This document shows positions 8,501 through 20,408 of a DNA stretch of 64,000 nt, one piece after another. Numbering within the stretch: position 1 is the stretch's first letter; the number at the start of each line of letters is the position of its first letter. Source of the DNA: Coniferiporia sulphurascens (lineage: Eukaryota; Basidiomycota; Agaricomycetes; Hymenochaetales; Hymenochaetaceae); contig NBBA01000014.1 in the NCBI GenBank assembly GCA_002794785.1, positions 310,001 through 374,000 of the forward strand. Direction: 5' to 3'. Below the pieces are notes generated by a model that was given only the letters and a program-made list of their open reading frames with translations, was not told the origin of the DNA and made no database searches. The position numbers and the translations under genes are program-made.

Positions 8501-11130
8501 TCAGTTCCATTCTTGCTCCGCGAAGACGCCGAACACACTGTTGATCAAGAGTGGACTGTACGACTGCACATCCGCGGTTGTGTAGGTCTTTGCTGATTGG
8601 ATCTGATTGAGGATATCAATCACGTCGTCCTCGATAAAGTCGACGAAGACGAAGTCGATCTCGGTGTCGTCGCTCACGTCCGGTTCATTTGAAGCAATGT
8701 AGGTCGGAGAGGAATAAAATGGGAGAGCTTCGTGCACTGTGTCATCACCAACACCAGGACATGACTGTGAACAAAAAGATGGGTGGCGGTACAGTGAGAA
8801 GGATGCAAAATGGAATGGACGGCGGGAATGAACTCACGTCTGAAGTGACATAGCCAAGTGTCAAGTTTGCAGCCTCACGACGCCCAAGCGCACTTTCACG
8901 TCGGTCCATATCTGCAAGCCACGCTCTGTAGCGCATCTCAACCTCGCCGCGTGCGAAAAGGTTGTGCATCCAGCGTTTGTGCAGACGGCGGTTGTCACCC
9001 TGGCCCTCGTTATTGAGTGCAGGGAGCACCTGATTTGCAAGGCTCAGCGTCATGTTCGGGAGGAAGAGGAACGCGTCCGTAAATGGCGATGCTGTGATCT
9101 GATCATTCTTCGTGAACGAGCCTTCGAAGATGTCGAAGCGTTGCGAGCCTGAGTTCGCGATGTACAGAGCCGGGATACCCGAACGGGAGTTGTTCAGTTG
9201 GAGCGCAACGGGGACAGCCTTGATGCACAAATTAGCAACGATATATGTATATAGTACAATGTGGGGTGGCTTACCTGCTCGATAAAGAGCGACAAAGAAG
9301 AGTCATTTCCGGGATAGGGTGACCTGAAAAGAAAACAATCAGGAAAGAAAGGACCGAGTGTCTCAGAATGCTACCTACCGACTGATAGTATAGTCATGAG
9401 GCGCAGTACCATACGTAAAGTTCAGGTCGAATTTTACAGCGAGCTCCTGCATGCCCTCCGATACAGACTTCCCGAGACCTGTGTCGAAACTGTTTACACC
9501 GAGTCCGGTATGAAACTTTCATAGCCGAATGAGAGATTAACCAATCCACAATAAGCTATGGCGTACCTCGTAGGTCACACGATTCGCGTCCAAGTAACGA
9601 CGAGTGAAGGTAAGATTGTCGCTTTTTTCGAGGTGACCTTGAGTCTTGGCACTGAGGTCAACACCTGTTGCGTGTATTCAGTGGGGGAAAGTCACGATAG
9701 CAAAGCCTTAAGCTTACTCATCCAGCCTGCATCAACAGTAATTAACAAACTACGAACAGGGTTCAGAGAAAGATTTAAGACTTACCTACGGTTTCCATAT
9801 AACGTCCGCTTTCGAGCGCCATCGAGCGGCCATCGTACTGTGCTAAATGATGCAAACACTTCTAAGATGGCCGTACTGCCACCGATGTATTATAGCTTAT
9901 CGAACTTACTGCAGTCCCGAATGTGCGTGTGTCCACCGAAAACGAGGATGGGCGTGGTCGGATGAACAGCACGAATAGCGTTGAAGACGACAGGCCCTGA
10001 AAATCTATCAGTTGACATACCCCAACACTAGAAGAACGTTGGACACCGACAATTGTCTTCCGATACGGGCATATGTCCAACAAGCAAGAAAACGTCAGGT
10101 TCCTCTTCAATCACCTCGGAGAACTAGACCGATATTTTCTGGTTAAGTCGGACTAAAACAATACGGGTCTTTCAACACACCCATTGCTCTTTGACCATAT
10201 CCTCCACCTTTTGCACGGTCGTGCCTACGTCATTGCCGGTGAAATCGAATAAAACACCAAGGGACGTTATTCTCCGACCGCTGATAACACAACTCCGTCA
10301 GACACATCATTGGGGATCCTAAAACCGAACGCACAGCCTAGTCGTGAACTTCGTGAACCGATCTCCGACGGGAACACTCATATTCGAGCCCGGATTGTTG
10401 GGATCCGGAACTGTGATGTTCACATTTGAGGATAGATAGCGGCCATTCCAATGCGGAGCGAAATTTGTGTACATGTCGAGTGTGTTGTTGTAGATGTAAA
10501 GTTCATGACTTCAATTGAACCATTTGTCAGTCGGAGAACCGCAATACTGGGAAGGCACGCACTTTCCAATGGCCATAACATCATAAGGGAGTTTTTTAAT
10601 GAATTGGTTGGACTACGGCGATTGTTCAGACCAATACAATAACGCAGCAGAAAGTATATGCTTACATCGTGTGCATCTATTCCACCTGGCGGAAACCCGT
10701 CCGACAACCCTGTCCCATCGTGCAGATCTCCCGAATCAACCAGAAGCAGATCAACATTCTTCTCCTGCTCAACGATGACACAAGTACGAAGCCAGACGAA
10801 TCAGTATTGCTCTCCATTTCTCCAATATTGCACACTAACGAGAGCGATCTGCTTCATATGCGTCACAAACGACGCAAAATCACCAAAGTCACCGCTATAG
10901 TTTGGTTCAGGCGCAGACGCCTTCTGGTGGCCGAGCAACCAGCCGTGGCTGTCGGTTGTGTGGATCACGTTGAAGTCCGACCATACGAGTGGGCGCGTCG
11001 GGGCTGTAATTGACGCACCGGACGAGGCGCGCTTCTTGTGAACGTGCGTGTGGTCATCTCCGCAGGCATACACTAGCGAGAGCGACGCGAGGGCGAGGAC
11101 GACCCGTGCAAGCATGAAGGCAGACTTCAT
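8501..11130 (-). CDS. Secreted 5'-nucleotidase-like metallophosphoesterase
   Basis: This multi-exon calcineurin-like phosphoesterase shows the metal-binding blocks in order: [12 protein letters not shown] (exon 1, 10840-11130), [14 protein letters not shown] (exon 2, 10666-10764), GNHE (split by an intron near 10545), and [10 protein letters not shown] (near 9910). It continues through [24 protein letters not shown] and a C-terminal domain rich in N-glycosylation sites to a TGA at 8501-8503. The start at 11130 was chosen because it opens a hydrophobic signal peptide ([17 protein letters not shown]); an in-frame Met 12 codons earlier would bury it. A KKR site follows the signal region. The family hydrolyses nucleotides or related phosphoesters, usually with two metal ions; the substrate here is unknown. 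It resembles the fungal YHR202W-type group. A decayed copy of its last exon is at 3125-3400. Confidence 0.85.
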
Positions 11131-12995
11131 CGCGGCTCGTGAATGACTCGAGAAGGAAAAGGCCAACCGACATAGCCATTCGACGAATGTCGTCGGCTTT
11201 TATAGTCGATCGCTTTCGCGAAGATATCATAAGCGCATGCATCAATGCAAGGATGCTCGATTGAGCGAGGTCCCGCACTCCATGAGGACCGCCGAAAGAA
11301 AAAGATAAGTGGGTAGAGCACATGGTCTTTGGGGAGCTCGAAGCGAGCGCAAAAGCCCTGGCTTGATTCGGCACCTTACGCCAATCATTTGATGAGATTG
11401 GCGCGTGCAGATCATACTAAAAAAACATGCCGAGCATCAAAATTTTGAAAGATTCCCTCCCCATCCCCTGCCCCAGTGTAAGAGACGATACAGTCCCTAG
11501 ATGAGATTTTAGCAGAATAAACAAATTGCACTCGTACATCCAAGAAAGTTTATCTTAAATAACACAGCCGATCTCGTATAAACATTCCTTATCTGCGCGG
11601 AGAACTCCACAAAATTAATATACGAACATCAACAGCAGTTATTCAAACAAGGCAGAAATTTTCAAGAAGGTGCGGGCTACTGAGCATGTAGCTGGTCAAC
11701 GGCGATAATACGACATCTAGTAGTGGACCCGGCGAAGTTATGGACCGCATATTCCATGCATGACGTCTAGTGGACTTCAATTTCCAACTCCCGAAAGTAC
11801 ATGTCTCCGATAGCTCACACGTGCTTCCATAGCTGACACCCTCCTCTCCGAAGTACCTGATATCCCAGGAATTTATAACAACATACTTTATCCGGAGTAA
11901 AATTCCCTTCGCCTCAATCAGGCACTATAGCTTAGTGGATCAACTTCGGCTTTAAGAAAATGAGCCTTAGAGCGATGTCCTCGGCATTACCACGACAACA
12001 TCGTCGAGTACCGATAGTTGGAATTAGACAAAGTTCAAGGTTCAAGGTAGTTGTTATGTTCTTTGGGGTGCCAGAGCTCAGTATTCTCTTCGCACATTGC
12101 AACGTTTAGGATCCCAATCGCTGCCGCCGCGGAAGTCCTGAAATGGATTGCGGGATGGAGCCTGATCGAGCCGCTTTCCCAGATAACGATGATCCCAGAA
12201 AGCCCAGAACGGACATGATCAAATGTATGTGCTTCTGTGTATTATTGGATTTTTAGGGGGGCTTAGCTGCGAACATCAAAGAGCAGAGGGTCGGAGCAGA
12301 TCGGATCAAGGCGACGCTAGATCCCATAACGAGTCACTACTAAGGCCCTCCTAGACTGGAATGCCTCAGCGGATGGATTCTAAGAAACCCCATGATGGCG
12401 AAAAACATATCCAGAGCAGCATGGAAGTAATAATCTGTCAGTCCAGCGGCTTCAGCTCCCGTAGTATTTGAAAACGGAAGAAATAAACAATTTTACCCAC
12501 CGCCCCGTGCACCATTGTATGATTCCGATTCATCTCGGAGAATGTCGCAGAGAAGTAAACGAAGATACTTCCAAGTAGGAAGCAGAAATATTAGCAGGTT
12601 GCATGACCGCCAGACAGAAATAGATACATGAAAAAAAAGACAAGTCGGCCAGCCTCAATTTACGAAGCATGTGTGCTCTTGGATTTATTTTGACACGGAG
12701 AAAGACAGATGTTCCTGAATATATCCTGAAAGGTTACGTGCCAGGGAGCATCGATCCAGTACCGGTGTTGGGTCCTCCGAGTCCATACCGCAGACAGAAG
12801 CGAACCGAGGAGGAGCTACAAATTAAGGGAGATCGTATTGCCTCGGTGACCATGTTTGAACGTCTATCTACTTCTTGAATACAGACGATTGCGGTCTTAC
12901 AGAAAAGTTTAAGCGCAGCTTACTAAACAATAACAACAGTGTTTGACTACAACAGCCAAATAAGACCTGACGACGTACTCTGTAAAAAAAAAAGA
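11131..12995. other. Intergenic, no gene seen
   Basis: The 1.9 kb between two minus-strand genes holds the phosphoesterase promoter at its left end and the 3' region of the seryl-tRNA synthetase at its right end. Open frames here are short and unsupported. Confidence 0.4.
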
Positions 12996-14672
12996 CTAGA
13001 TTTTCTTCTTCTGCAAGCCCTTGGGCAGCTCCTTCACCCACGGGAGGAAGTCGCGTCCGCCCATATACGGTTGCAGGACCTCGGGAATGCGAAGGCCCTG
13101 GCGGTGGGTTAACGTCAGAGAGAATGGAACGACACGCCATTTTAATATAGCTTACTTCAGTAGTCTGATAGTTCTCCACGACACAACATAATGCGCGCTC
13201 AGTTGCGCAAAGCGTGCTGTTCAACATGTGGACGTAGAGTTTACGCGCCTGATCCTGCTTCTTAAGCCCGCAACGAACTTCCAGACGTCGGCTCTCTGTA
13301 CGTCCGGTCAATGATAATCCGATACGCAGGTGATGCATGACTTACGGTAGTCCGTACAATTGGAGCAGGACACAAGTTCTTTGTATCCACCCTGGAACGG
13401 GAACCACGCCTCCAAATCGCACTTTTGACTCGCCGCGAGGTTTAGTGCACCAGAGACAATAGCGACGACCCGGTAAGGTATGCCGAGGCTCTGGTAGAAG
13501 TCCTCCGAGGCCGCAATCATAGAGTCGAACATCTCCCAGCTCTTCTCAGGCTCGGTGATGCAGAACTGCTCAACTTTTTCAAATTGATGTACACGGAAGA
13601 TGCCCCACATGTCACGTCCCGCCGCACCGGCCTCCTTACGGAAGCACGTCGAGTACCCAGCATAGCGGACCGGAAGCTGTACTTTCGGGTCCTCGAACCA
13701 CTCGTCCGAGTGCAGCGCGGAGATCGGCTGTTCCGACGTCGCGATGAGGTATTTGTCATCGTCACTGCCAGTAACCTTGTAAAGCTCCTCATCGAATTGA
13801 TCAAGCTGTGCAGTCTTCGCCATCTGGTCCTTGTTCATGAAGAACGGTGGCTGGATTTTCTTGTACCCCCTTTTACGCAAAAAGTCGAGTCCGTAGGAGA
13901 TCATGGCCTGATTTAAGTCTACGCCGTCTCCCGTAAGGAAAAAACCACGGTGTCCCGCAATTTTTGCGCCTGATATCCCATTAAGAATGTTCGAGGTCAG
14001 AAATGATCAGTGAAATTACCTCGTTCTAAGTCCATTGCATCTAATCGGAGAAGCACCTCATGATGGGGCATGATATCCGTCTTTTGCACGGTCGAGGCAT
14101 TGGGGCCATCCGGATGCCACGTTCGTAAGGTCACATTGTCGTCCTGGACTATTATCAGTATGCTTGAACGAACGAAAGACAGTAGCATGGGAGACACGTA
14201 CCTCCGTCATGCTAACCGGCACCGCCTTTCCTACGATGTTCCCGACCGTACTCGCTTTGGCACGCATTGCCGTCTCGTGCTCCTTCGCCTCCTTCAGCTT
14301 TTTCTCTTTTAACAAGTCGAGATCCTTCTTTTGCGCGACGAGATCATCCGCATTCTCTCTTGCCTAGAAAACGATCGCATGAGTGCACCCGCCACATGCG
14401 GTTCGCGACACCTCACCTTTTTCTTTGCACCGATGCTCTTCTGCACTGCGTTGATCTCCTTGCTAGTCTGGTTGACATCAAAGTCCACTGCACATACATC
14501 AGCCAGGCCGCCCGTACGGCAAAGATACGCACGCACTCTTCACCCAGTCCGCATACATTTGGATCACCTCGTCTACGATCTCGACAGGGAGCCCCCGTTT
14601 CCGCTGAGACTCTCGGATCTCCTCAGCGTTTCCTCCTTTTCCATCAATGAAGCTGAGAACGTCTAGCGTCAT
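12996..14672 (-). CDS. SES1: Cytosolic seryl-tRNA synthetase
   Basis: This class II aminoacyl-tRNA synthetase charges tRNA-Ser with serine. The N-terminus ([25 protein letters not shown]) and the coiled-coil arm ([16 protein letters not shown]) are typical of eukaryotic SerRS. Exon 1 probably ends at WVK before a GTGCGT donor. Motif 2 is intact ([20 protein letters not shown], then FEKVEQF). Further markers are [28 protein letters not shown] and [13 protein letters not shown]. Motif 3 reads [13 protein letters not shown] then ENYQT. The end, [11 protein letters not shown] through [10 protein letters not shown], stops at 12996-12998. At least seven exons are needed. A short basic C-terminus and no mitochondrial presequence indicate the cytosolic form. 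Confidence 0.95.
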
Positions 14673-15245
14673 GGTTGTCGGGTACGAAGAGCTGTTTCGC
14701 GCTGCAGTAAGATATGGGTTCTAGAGTGCTTCCGGGTTGTGAGCTGGCAATCTCTGCTGTAGGATCCTATCCTGTTCGCGTCACAGTCGCAGCCATTAAA
14801 TACGATCCCAACGATACGCATATAACTACATTATGACTCGGACTTGCCTGCGGAATCCAGTATCGTGCGTCTTGTCGACAAGTTTACTACCGTAGAGACG
14901 CGCCTAAAGATCGATGATGACTCATCATTTGTTCACATGAGTTTTCGCACGATGGATGACTCAACGTGGCTTCTTTTTTAAGTTATGTGGCAAAATTTAT
15001 ACCTTTCATTGCTGACGCAGGTACTCTTCGAATATAGTAGGCATCAAATCTATGTAACGGTATTAAATAATTTTAAATCAGAGATCAAGTTCTAATTTCC
15101 ATCGCCATCTAAGTTTGTTGCTATTCTTTCAAAGCTTTGCCCTCCCAAATTTACCGGCATCAGAAAGAACCCTATCCAAAAACGTTCGCACCTCGAAGGC
15201 TTTTGAATTTAGTAGTTCAAGTAACAAAGACGAGTCAGCATCCGT
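14673..15245. other. Intergenic / promoter of seryl-tRNA synthetase
   Basis: No gene is seen. It holds the SerRS upstream region and the 3' flank of the alpha/beta hydrolase. Confidence 0.4.
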
Positions 15246-17122
15246 TCACGGGCCATCAAATTCAGAAAAGAATTGAGTGGGCTCACCTAGGTCTCGAGGC
15301 GCCTCCTGTGCAATCTATGTGGTGTGTACCATGAGTACCCGCATCAGAGGAAGGCTAGCAACATTATTGTGCATTTGACAGAATAGAAGAACTCACCAAA
15401 TGTCCTGAAGACGCGATTCTGATATTTGACGAGTTCACGGGACGCCGCCACACAATGTCTCGCGTAGCATCGTTACTTCCACCCCTAAGCTCGCGAAGAA
15501 ATGGGAAATGAACGGGTTTTTATCAAAATTAACGGGTATGAGTATCGCCAAAGAAACGGCTTTGAGTTGACAGGAAGACGATAAGTACACGTACATGGAG
15601 GATTCCTTGCCTGACATAACCCAGCGCAGCATAATACGCGGGTCAAGGCCTTGGATACGTTCAAATGCCTCCTTCGAGACATGACCATCGGAAAAAAACG
15701 ACACCCTCCTTAAGTTCTCTTAAATGAGACCCTACTCATTATTATAAGTGTCAGTGAGACAGACCTGAATTCCGGACATCTTCAGTTTCACACTCTGATT
15801 GCTCTTATTCTCACGCTCAACTTCCGTCAAGCAGCAGGAGATGTAAGTTTCTAGCACTTCCGGATCCCAGACCGAAAAGAACGGGGAAGCTGCAAAGAGC
15901 CGTCGCGCCTCATCACTGAAAAATCAATGTAGAATCATGAAACAAGTGCAACAGTAGTTGAGAGGGCGTACCGATTCGCCCACTCTGACCGCCTTTGAAC
16001 AGCGCCAATGACAAAGTCATAGATTAGACCCGAGCGGTCGACGTAAGGTGGCGCAATAACAGGGTCCACCAGCAATAAGCCCGTGAATAGGCTCGGGGTA
16101 GTAATCGCGGCAAGCGCCCTATGAGTTAGATAAAAATAATGTTCAGATAATGTAGCAGGACTCGGATGTTGCCGTGGTAAGCCTACGCAGCACATCCTCC
16201 AAAAGAATGTCCTATTGCCACAAGAGTTCGGTCAGTTAGGCCCGTTGAGACTCGAGTGTGAGTAGTCTCGTCCGATACGCGAGACAGATACACTGGTAGG
16301 CTATCTGAATTGCGCTCGGAAGGGAGATAGCGCGTCAAAAAGTTAAGGACGTCTCGGGCATAATCAGACCAGTCATCTTTAAATTAAGATTTTGTGTTTT
16401 CCCATAAATCAGTAAGTATGTGTTCTGCCGTGCTAAAAACAAACATACAAAGGTGACCGAGTCTATCCTGATTAATGAGGGCAGAGTCCCCGTGCTGAAC
16501 CGCTTCAAATGCCCAGATTTCGTCAACAACAACGGCGTCATTCCTTGAACTTTGATAGCTCGACACGAGATGGCGGAGAAAAGGCTCCCAGATCTCTTAG
16601 GATTCAGTATAAATGCTGAGTGGATGATTAAAGGGGTAAATGTACCTCTCTCGAGAATCCGTTGGCGTGGGTTAACAGAAGCGTGACGCTCTTCTTTTCC
16701 CTCGGAGTCGGACCTTTGCGAGTATATCTGTTTATACAGTTCCAAAGGAGTCGGTTATCGCGTGCCTCTCCCCTCGATTGGCGGCTTTTCAGGAGTAGGA
16801 TTTCCTCCGTAATCAATTTGGCTCTGGCCTTCCTTTCCTCTTTGTTAGCCGCGTAGCTTGAGGAGAGGATGCCGCCGGGGAGAAGGGTGAATGGAACCGA
16901 GCAGGGGTACGCCGCGGGCAAGATATGTGTCGACATCAGGAAGTCACTAGAGACACGACAAGGCTCTTCAACTCTTTTCTTAGCACTGGAAGGCAGGATT
17001 GGGGGATAAAGAAGTAGCGACGAAGGGGGCTCGGCCAAAGGAAGGAGCTCAGACGGGTGCACGGAGTTAAACTTGCCCGGCGAAGCTGGTAAGGAGTAGG
17101 ACGGGGAAAATGTGTCGCTCAT
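15246..17122 (-). CDS. Alpha/beta-hydrolase fold protein
   Basis: The first exon starts MSDTFSPSYSLPASPGKF and ends with VTLLLTHANGFSREVHLP, the first core strand and oxyanion-loop region of alpha/beta hydrolases. Later exons give VVVDEIWAFEAVQHGDSAL, DNARDVLNFLTRYLPSERN, the nucleophile elbow RTLVAIGHSFGGC (near 16190-16225), and ALAAITTPSLFTGLLLVDPV with the strand-6 DP motif. The tail near 15310-15246 reads IAQEAPRDLGEPTQFF and ends at a TGA (15246-15248). The catalytic Ser is clear; I could not place the His with certainty because the last exon join is unresolved. Substrate is unknown; close fungal relatives are annotated only as hydrolases. It is divergent from the cyclase-family gene at 17399. 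Confidence 0.75.
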
Positions 17123-17398
17123 TGTAGCTCAGATGACGGAGTTGGATCGTATGTACAGGAAGCGGATTAACCGAAGTTGACTGGATCTGCCAGAGATGGG
17201 CTACCACCAATAGTCATGTAGAGATGGTAGGGCGCAGAACAAGATGTTCATCAAATCGCAATTGAGTTACGTAACTTACATTACGTATGTATCTTGATCA
17301 GGATCTGCTAAATATGTTGTACCTTAGCCGGGTGCTGCTGAGAGAACATGTATATATAATGCGTCGTATGCATCCCCTCACGATATACTCTCTTCTTC
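17123..17398. promoter_or_regulatory. Divergent promoter between hydrolase and cyclase-family genes
   Basis: A 276-bp gap separates the start codons of two divergent genes. TATATATAAT at 17350-17360 lies about 40 bp before the plus-strand ATG. Shared control is possible but not shown. Confidence 0.45.
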
Positions 17399-19385
17399 AT
17401 GGCCGTATCTCGCCTATCCTCCGTCGTCACCCATCTTTCCGGTGCCAGCAACACCAAGTACGAGAATTGGTCCCGGAAGCAAAACAAGAACTGGGATGTA
17501 GTCAAGCTGCCGAGTTTCGATGAGCTCCCTCGTTTCCACGAATTCACTGGGTGTGCGTGGGACCTATGGGGAAAAGGTGATCAACTTGGGACCGTCAACT
17601 TGCTAACCGAGGGCGTTGTGCAGGAGGCCGCAAAGGAGGTTAAGTAAGTGCTTACTGACGTCGGGCAGAAGCATCTCCGAGTCGTGGTTTTAATTACATT
17701 ACTACACAAACAGGACTGGGCGGACCGTTTGCTTAAACTGGTGGGTACCACATTATTAAGACAAGCGCGGAGATAAACGGGTTCTCATAAAGGCCTATTA
17801 ATTTCCCCGAGAAAGTGTGTTTCCTGTTTTTCCGGGTAGTATGGGCAAGTCAGCTCATAGCGTCTCCAGCCAATGTTCACTCGGCAGGATCCGGAAATAA
17901 AGATTCTTAAGGCATCACCAACGGCAACTTGGCATGATGATAGTATTCACGTGGTAGGCCCATAATTGATACCCGATGGTGTCGCCATTGCGACTTTTCT
18001 GGGTTGAACTGGATTTTCACAGAACACACAATCGGGCTCGCAATGGGACGGGATAAGGCATTGCGGAGTCCACAAATATGGAGTATTTTACGGGAAGTAT
18101 GTCGGAATGCATCCATAGGATCCCATGTACTTCTATATTCACCGTCCCTCCACAGCACTCCCGCGACAGATTTCAAAGGGGGCGAGCTTAAGGCTGGAGA
18201 CCCCTCAAATATTGACAAGGAGCACATCAAGTACGGCATACATAGTAAGTACATAATCTAATACCCTTGGTCTATGTCTTCATGGATTCGACTGCCGAAT
18301 AGATTGGGCGCAGCACGGCATCTGCGGACGTGGGGTACTACTCGATCTCGTGCGCTTTTTCACAAAGAACGGTACGCAACCACTGCCGTACGATCCATGG
18401 ACACCGCACGCGTTCAGCGTTGCGGACCTTGAAGCGTGCGCGCGCGAGCAGGGTGTTGAGTTCCGCCGCGCGGATATCCTTCTTCTCCGCGTAGGCTTCA
18501 CGCAGAGGTACTACGCGAGCAGTAACGAGGACCGTGCGCGCATCTCCTTGAACGCGAATGCGTGAGTCTTCTCTTCCTATTCCCACCTTTTATTCCTTCC
18601 GTCAATATTTCTGACTCTGGCCCTTTGACTCTTCGGCTCACGGGATCTTATCTGCATATATTGCCGCGACCAGCGCGGGCGTAGAGCAGTCCGAAGATAT
18701 GAAACAATTCTTGTGGTACGTGCAGCTTCCTCCTTATAGTTCACATGGGCTCAAAAAAACTGCTTCAAGGAACAATCACTTTGCGGCGGTTGCCTCGGAT
18801 ACAGCGGCGTTCGAGGTAAGTGCACTGTCTCTTCATTTCTCCTCTCGTCACTAAAGCCTTGACAGCGATGGCCTCATCCCGAAGGCGAAGAGCTCATGCA
18901 TCAGGTAAGCGGCCTTCCAAGTCGTCTAGTCAACTACCTTCACTTGACACCACTTCCTTTCAGACGCTTCTTGCGTACGCCACTTCTAGCTCATGCTCCT
19001 CCTAAAAATACTGATCACTTGTCCGCATCTTCCGAATTCAGACTCTGGGGCATGCCAATCGGTGGGTTTCCTACCTCTGTCGGCAGTGTAAGAGTCGTCA
19101 TATTGACGCACACCTTGATGTAGGTGAGATCTTCGATCTGGAGGAACTCTCGGAGGTGTGTGCCGCTACGGGGCGGCACACGTTCTTCTTCACCTCCTGG
19201 CCTTTGAACGTGTACGATGATGTCTATTTGCCATTTTACCGGACGATAACCCTGATTACTTGTTAATTTGATTGCGCCGGTTTTAGGCTAGGCGGAGTCG
19301 CCAGCCCGCCGAACGCGGCTGTAAGTACTTACTGGCTGTGTTGACCGTAGTAGTCCTTACATCCCTCGTCCAGGCATACTTTTAA
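17399..19385 (+). CDS. Cyclase-family protein (PF04199, kynurenine formamidase-like fold)
   Basis: The spliced product starts MAVSRLSSVVTHLSGAS and contains FTGCAWDLWGKGDQLGTVN, TGRTVCLNW, INFPE, PMFTRQDPEIKILKASPTA, TWHDDSIHV joined to NTQSGSQWDGIRHCGVHKY, GGELKAGDPSNIDKEHIKYG, NWAQHGICGRGVLLDLVRF, FRRADILLLRVGFTQRYY, AGVEQSEDMKQFLW, LWGMPIGEIFDLEELSE and TFFFTSWPLNV joined to LGGVASPPNAAAYF. It ends at a TAA at 19383-19385. This is the fungal branch of the cyclase family; the bacterial metal motif HxGTHxDxxxH appears as NxGSQWDxxRH, as usual in fungal members. About ten exons. The reaction is unknown. The upstream gene is a divergent hydrolase. Confidence 0.85.
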
Positions 19386-20408
19386 TCGACCGGTCAGTCC
19401 GTCAGGTATCAGAGCTATAGAGCTCACAGAAGACAACAGAAGACAACAGAACGGGAACAGAGGCGGAGGCGAGCGAAGTCAGATTGAGACCCAAACCCGG
19501 GAAGGGACCAGAAAACAATAATTAGGGAAGACAAGTTTTATTGCTGTATGCATGTATAAAAATATTAGCAAAAGAGCGGAAGGAAAAGTATCATGGCTGA
19601 TGCGCGTCAGTCGAATGCAACCCGGGTGGAAGGGTGCCGGTCCGGCGCCATGTACATTGATGATTGGGTGTCCAGACAGGAAGACGAGATCAGCAGTAGG
19701 AAAGAATTAAGATTCCCCCGCGGCGGTGGGCATCAAGCTCCTTAGCCGACGAGAGTTATCAATAGCTAACGGGATAAATCACTGATACAATCGCCGTGCA
19801 GCTCGAGATCTAGTCTTACTAGCGATCGTTGTTTGGCGAGTGAGTGTCAGCCACCGAGTCCAGAGATCGATATGAAGAAAACAGTTACACCATCGCATCG
19901 CCCACCAGATTCGAGAGAATATTCATGTTGCCTATTGCCTAGAATCGCCGAGTCGGACCATAGAGTCACGATCACAGCTACAGAAACGTGCGGTCGGCAA
20001 GGGAATGGCACTGGTCGGTATCTAGTTGAAAACGAGCTCGGAACTTGAGACCAGAGACAACTGAAATGCCAGACTTTTGAAACGAGTGATACGGCGTGAA
20101 CGAGACCGGTAGACCATAGCAAAGCACACGTAGCTAGAGGCACAAAGCAAACTCGCAGCCACCGCAATAATGTATGCCATGGTTGCCGCTAAAAATTCTA
20201 AACTCCGACGTGCGGTACCGCCGGTACTGTACCCCAAGCTCACATAGTAGAAACTTTTTTACAGGATCACGTTTGGGAGCGCAGGCAGAGTACACAAGAA
20301 TAAAGTGCCTGCAAGACATTACTTTTGGATATACTTAGACCTTTATATTTTGCAAGATTACTACCAAAAAACTGTTTTAGCGCTGATCTCCACTTCCCTA
20401 GCTGCTTA
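19386..20408. other. Intergenic between convergent genes
   Basis: No gene is seen. A short direct repeat (agaagacaac twice) is at 19430-19450. Confidence 0.4.

Noticed and set aside
8964..9152. Plus-strand frame inside the phosphoesterase gene
   Set aside because: It mirrors a conserved minus-strand exon ([17 protein letters not shown]) and has no motif.
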